Shown: positions 60,723 to 64,000 of the stretch, piece after piece
Layout: every line of letters begins with the position of its first letter
How positions within the stretch are numbered: position 1 is the stretch's first letter
Assembly (NCBI GenBank): GCA_003260075.1
Contig: QLIY01000650.1
Span: forward strand, 30,859-94,858
Source of the DNA: Phallusia mammillata
Lineage: Eukaryota; Chordata; Ascidiacea; Phlebobranchia; Ascidiidae
Direction: 5' to 3'
Length of the DNA stretch: 64,000 bases
Program-made: the position numbers and the translations under genes
Notes under the pieces: generated by a model
The model's database searches: none
What the model saw: the letters and a program-made list of their open reading frames with translations, nothing else
Told to the model about the DNA's origin: nothing

Positions 60723-61850
60723 TTACTTCTGTTTAATTGTTCTTGACTCCAACGAGAATATGTAGATATTTAGATGGTTGGCAATCTTGTTGTAAGTGTA
60801 TGTCAGGTATAGGGCGAGATCAACACAGGAATAAACAAAGCACATCCAAAGAAGCAAGTGTTCTTTCACATATGAACCAAGACACTGGTTAAGGAACATC
60901 ACCAGTACACTAATAAGTGAGGTGTCAAGGACTCTCAGTTCACTTTTTGTCATATGTGCCACCACCAATCGGTTGATCAATTTGGTCACGATAAGACTAA
61001 AGAAAAGTAAGTAAAGGACTGGATGCCGTTGCATAACATTGTCTTTTGATTGAAGAGCAATGGTAATAGCAAATCCAAACAAAACAGCAACATTAATGCC
61101 TGGTGAAAGCACACTGGTGTTTGCAACAGTTGCACCATTATCACCACAGCCCCCAGATAAAATAAGTCGTAAGCAACGCAAATGTGAAACAAAAGTTCCC
61201 GATACGACAACAGTAATTACGCCAGCATACAAAGGATAACCCAAAATTGGAATTGAAGCATTCCAAAAATCTTGTCCAAAGAGGCCCGTCAGGATAAAAA
61301 CAACAGTAGCTAAACACAGAGCCTCCGTTACATCAATAAGTCCAAAAGTTAGGGTGCCAGTTACATACGAGGACCAATGGCCCAAGTAAATCGAAAGGGG
61401 TGAGTTTAGGCAAAAAAAGAACATCACCCATGGATGATAACCCAGTTGCCACGAGATACTAATTGTACAGCCCAAAAACGCAGTTGAAACAGCATCACAA
61501 CCATGATCAAATAATTCCCCAAGTGGAGAACCAGAACCTGTTCTGCGAGCTTGCTTTCCGTCAATGGCATCCATTGTCAGGAATACAAAAATAGCAACTC
61601 CGTTTAAAATGTACATCCATCCGGGGGCAACTTCAGTGGCAGTAGGACAATAAAATATCAACAGTACCGATGGGACCATGTTTGCTACTAACCCTGCAAC
61701 AGTAATTGCATTTGGGGCAACCCATCGTGGAACCAGTTCAACCACCCAATTCCAAAACACTTCCAGCATAGGTTGAATTAACGAGGTTCCACTTGCACTG
61801 TACTTGTGTTCATCAATGCGTTTAAGTTGCACAGGTGTAAGAACCTCCAT
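60723..61850 (-). CDS. Choline/ethanolaminephosphotransferase, copy 2
   Basis: Intronless, 375 codons, the same length as copy 1, and colinear with it from MEVLTPVQL to NHLNIYIFSLE. The catalytic signature reads DAIDGKQARR...GELFDHGCD, identical in spacing to animal CEPT1. Other landmarks: WVAPNAITVAGL, FYCPTATE, HWSSYVTGTL, SGGCGDNGATVANTSVLSPG, NRLVVAHMTKSE. It is slightly closer to vertebrate CEPT1 around the active site (DAIDGKQARR) than copy 1 (DGIDGLQARR). Both copies are intact, so the pair is a retained tandem duplication and not a gene plus pseudogene. Because both lack introns, the duplication followed intron loss or retroposition. Confidence 0.93.
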   Translation of the reverse strand: MEVLTPVQLKRIDEHKYSASGTSLIQPMLEVFWNWVVELVPRWVAPNAITVAGLVANMVPSVLLIFYCPTATEVAPGWMYILNGVAIFVFLTMDAIDGKQARRTGSGSPLGELFDHGCDAVSTAFLGCTISISWQLGYHPWVMFFFCLNSPLSIYLGHWSSYVTGTLTFGLIDVTEALCLATVVFILTGLFGQDFWNASIPILGYPLYAGVITVVVSGTFVSHLRCLRLILSGGCGDNGATVANTSVLSPGINVAVLFGFAITIALQSKDNVMQRHPVLYLLFFSLIVTKLINRLVVAHMTKSELRVLDTSLISVLVMFLNQCLGSYVKEHLLLWMCFVYSCVDLALYLTYTYNKIANHLNIYIFSLESRTIKQK

Positions 61851-62425
61851 TTAGGTAAGCACTTTGTACAATTTAGGTAAGCACTTTGGAGGGTACACTT
61901 GAAACTAACAAACCCGTGGTCTTGTCTGTAAAAAATTAAAATATCCGTACATGGGTTAAAATTCCCACCCAAAACAGATTTCATAACGCAGACCAAAAAG
62001 ACTAGTAATTGTACGAAAAAACATGTTTAAACAGCAATGCACCAACATTCAGTTGTTTGGGTACTGTGAACCAGTCCTTCTGGCGTTAATACCCAGTTGT
62101 GGCATACAACAGTATTGGTAAGGCATGGATTTTCAACTTGCTGCTCCTAATAAACTGGAGCTACATTAGCTCATACAGCCAATCTCTCATCACCAGATGT
62201 ACCGATGAGACCCTGCTGCATCGAAACAGTTTGAACTGTCTGCAGCTTATAATGCACCAACAATTTGCTAAATTCTCTTTCACATGCCAAACACACACAA
62301 AATCACCCAATGCGCATTAACATCATTATCTGCGCTGAACGTTTGGTCGAATTCACGTCTTAGTTAATTTTCATTTTCTTATTACTTTAATACTGTACTG
62401 GCAATCTGTTCGTGTTCATATACAT

Positions 62426-62451
62426 ACACACACACGCGCGCGCGCACACAA
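62426..62451. repeat. CA/CG microsatellite
   Basis: Alternating purine-pyrimidine tract: 'cacacacacgcgcgcgcgca' followed by cacaca. Z-DNA-prone, otherwise ordinary. Confidence 0.85.
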
Positions 62452-62614
62452 GATTAATCAATCGTGACAGCGGATTTTCAGGATACGGTGCGTAATAACT
62501 ATTCGGCTTCCGATTTGTTTTAGCGTGACCACAGACAGATTACAAATCTTCGCCTTACTTCAGCCGTTTAGTGAACCCAGGTAAATGAACTGCGGTAATT
62601 CAAAGAAGAAACGT

Positions 62615-62972
62615 TATGGAATGCAATCGTAAACGGTTTGCGTAACAATATTCAAAGCGTCGCCAGCAATTACAAATTGGAACGTTACAAATGCAACTTT
62701 CAAAGTCTTTAAATAATTACAGACCATATTTTGTTAAACCGCTGTTAAACATATTTGCATTTTGTCGTTCAAGGGGGGGGGGCAAACGGTTTGCGTAACA
62801 ATATTCAAAGCGTCGTTTAAGTACGCGGCCCTCCACCGCAAGACCACTAAATATTATTACTGCGCCAGCAATTACAAATTGGAACGTTACAAATGCAACT
62901 GTTAAAATCCTTAAATAATCACAGGCATATTTTGTTAAACCGCTGTTAAACATATTTGCATTTTGTCGTTCA
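62615..62972. repeat. Duplication joined by poly-G with a 46-bp indel
   Basis: Left copy about 62627-62773, right copy 62784-62972, joined by a short G run at 62774-62782. The right copy has an extra 46-bp segment (tttaagtacgcggccctc...) between 'caaagcgtcg' and 'ccagcaattac' that the left copy lacks, plus several substitutions. Looks like two alleles. Confidence 0.8.
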
Positions 62973-64000
62973 AGTTTTGTTTGCTAAATGCCAAAATGTG
63001 TTTTATGTTTAAGTACTAGGCAAGACAAATATGGGCATTATCGCAACAGTCACTTTAGACACAAATTTAAAAAAATGCCATTTCAGTTTGAGTTTGCATG
63101 GTGAAACAAACCATAGCATAAAAAATGCTTAAAATATTCACAAAGGCGGAAATAGTTGCGCAACGTTGAGACTTTATACGTTGATCGCGACACAGTAGAG
63201 GGCAAAATTGTGTATAAATGGTAAACGCGCTGCAGCTTTACCGTTACTACATGCGCTATGTGATTTATGGTTTTCGTTTATTTCCCGATAGTTTCGTTTT
63301 GAAGAAATCTTCGTCATAAACTACCACGGTAACATCGACAAGGTTTGTTATAGTTTGTTCAATGTGAAATGGTAGGTTTTGAAATGTTAGTCATTTCATT
63401 AAACATATATATGCATGTTGTATGTTTAATCACGTTGATGTTTTATATGTTAGCAACCAAAGCATTGTACCCGCGCTTGGACTTGTAGACTTTCCACCAG
63501 TTTAGTTTTTGTTCTGCCAAATCAGTTGCAAATGTTTTTATTTTTTTTAGATAAAAGTCTTAAAACAAAATAGGTTTTCTTTGTGTTACTTCCGACGTTT
63601 CGCCACCTCATATCATCAGCGCGATGATGAGGTTTGTTTATATTTGCCGGTTGATCAGTAAAATTAACTGAAATATGTCCCATTTTAACTAAATATGTCC
63701 CATAGCAGAAAATTACCAGGCATGAGCATTTAGATTTAAATACGCTAATCTCCAGACACCATTTGCTCTTAACAAGGTTTAGAAACATCAGTCAGATATA
63801 TTACGTGATTGCAATATATTAGGCATCATTAAAAAAACATAACACTTACAATTCACTGAAGGTAATAGGCTTTCAATAAAAAACACTTCTTCTAACCAGA
63901 TATAGAAGCACACACATTTTAGGTCAATAAAAACAACTTTTAATTATGGGTCCCCTTCCCTGAAGGGGACACATATTGTTTTTGTCCGTATTTTTTTTTT

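Larger units (their letters stand above)
61851..64000. other. Intergenic, no gene recognised
   Basis: Contains the CEPT copy 2 leader, a CA/CG microsatellite (62426-62451), a duplicated segment with poly-G (62615-62972), a decayed CTGATGA/GAAAC repeat (about 63540-63640, minus strand) and, near the window end, a perfect 9-bp hairpin GTCCCCTTC-cct-GAAGGGGAC (63951-63971). Confidence 0.5.

Noticed and set aside
1-64000. Poly-G runs as G-quadruplex regulators or programmed hypermutable tracts
   Set aside because: The complete strand bias and the duplicated flanks fit misjoined contigs better.
1-64000. CRISPR arrays, bacterial operons, rRNA
   Set aside because: Nothing of the kind is visible; introns and animal orthologues show eukaryotic nuclear DNA.

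Overview
The window is animal nuclear DNA: AT-rich, with small phase-consistent introns (mostly GT-AG), many short transposons, and orthologues of conserved animal genes (RAB3GAP1, TRUB2, CHMP2B, a RIM-binding protein, UQCR10, SLX1, UBL5, MZT2, ELOB, two CEPT-type enzymes). Compact genes, very heterozygous allelic copies and one head-to-tail gene pair only 58 bp apart point to a tunicate (ascidian-like) or similar marine invertebrate deuterostome. That assignment is inference; no species is identified.

Layout. 1-1950: two short inverted-repeat transposons (one hAT with an 8-bp target duplication). 1951-7820, + strand: two tandem paralogues of an unrecognised C2HC zinc-finger family with matching exon phases and the same C-terminus. 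8571-12550, +: RAB3GAP1 (4 exons, most of the CDS in one last exon). 13312-15845, -: TRUB2 (6 exons). 17169-17798, -: intronless CHMP2B. 21613-47328, -: a complete 28-exon RIM-binding protein (coiled coil, SH3, three FN3, two SH3; about 1747 aa after one split exon is reconciled). 50316-51435, +: UQCR10, with a poly-G run in exon 2. 51716-55692, -: ELOB, MZT2, UBL5 and SLX1 in one orientation, UBL5-SLX1 operon-like. 56900-56983: orphan terminal ELOB-type exon. 57498-61850, -: two intronless tandem choline/ethanolaminephosphotransferase paralogues. 61851-64000: no gene recognised.

The most striking non-genic signal is about 30 poly-G runs (roughly 7-54 bases), all G on the + strand with no comparable poly-C. 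Most sit exactly between two near-identical copies of the flanking sequence; single n characters mark similar joins. This looks like unmerged allelic contig ends rather than biology. It duplicates or breaks exons of the zinc-finger gene, the RIM-binding protein and UQCR10, so gene models should be read through those joins. The gene set is housekeeping, membrane traffic and synapse; I found no CRISPR array, rRNA, tRNA or clearly novel multi-gene system.
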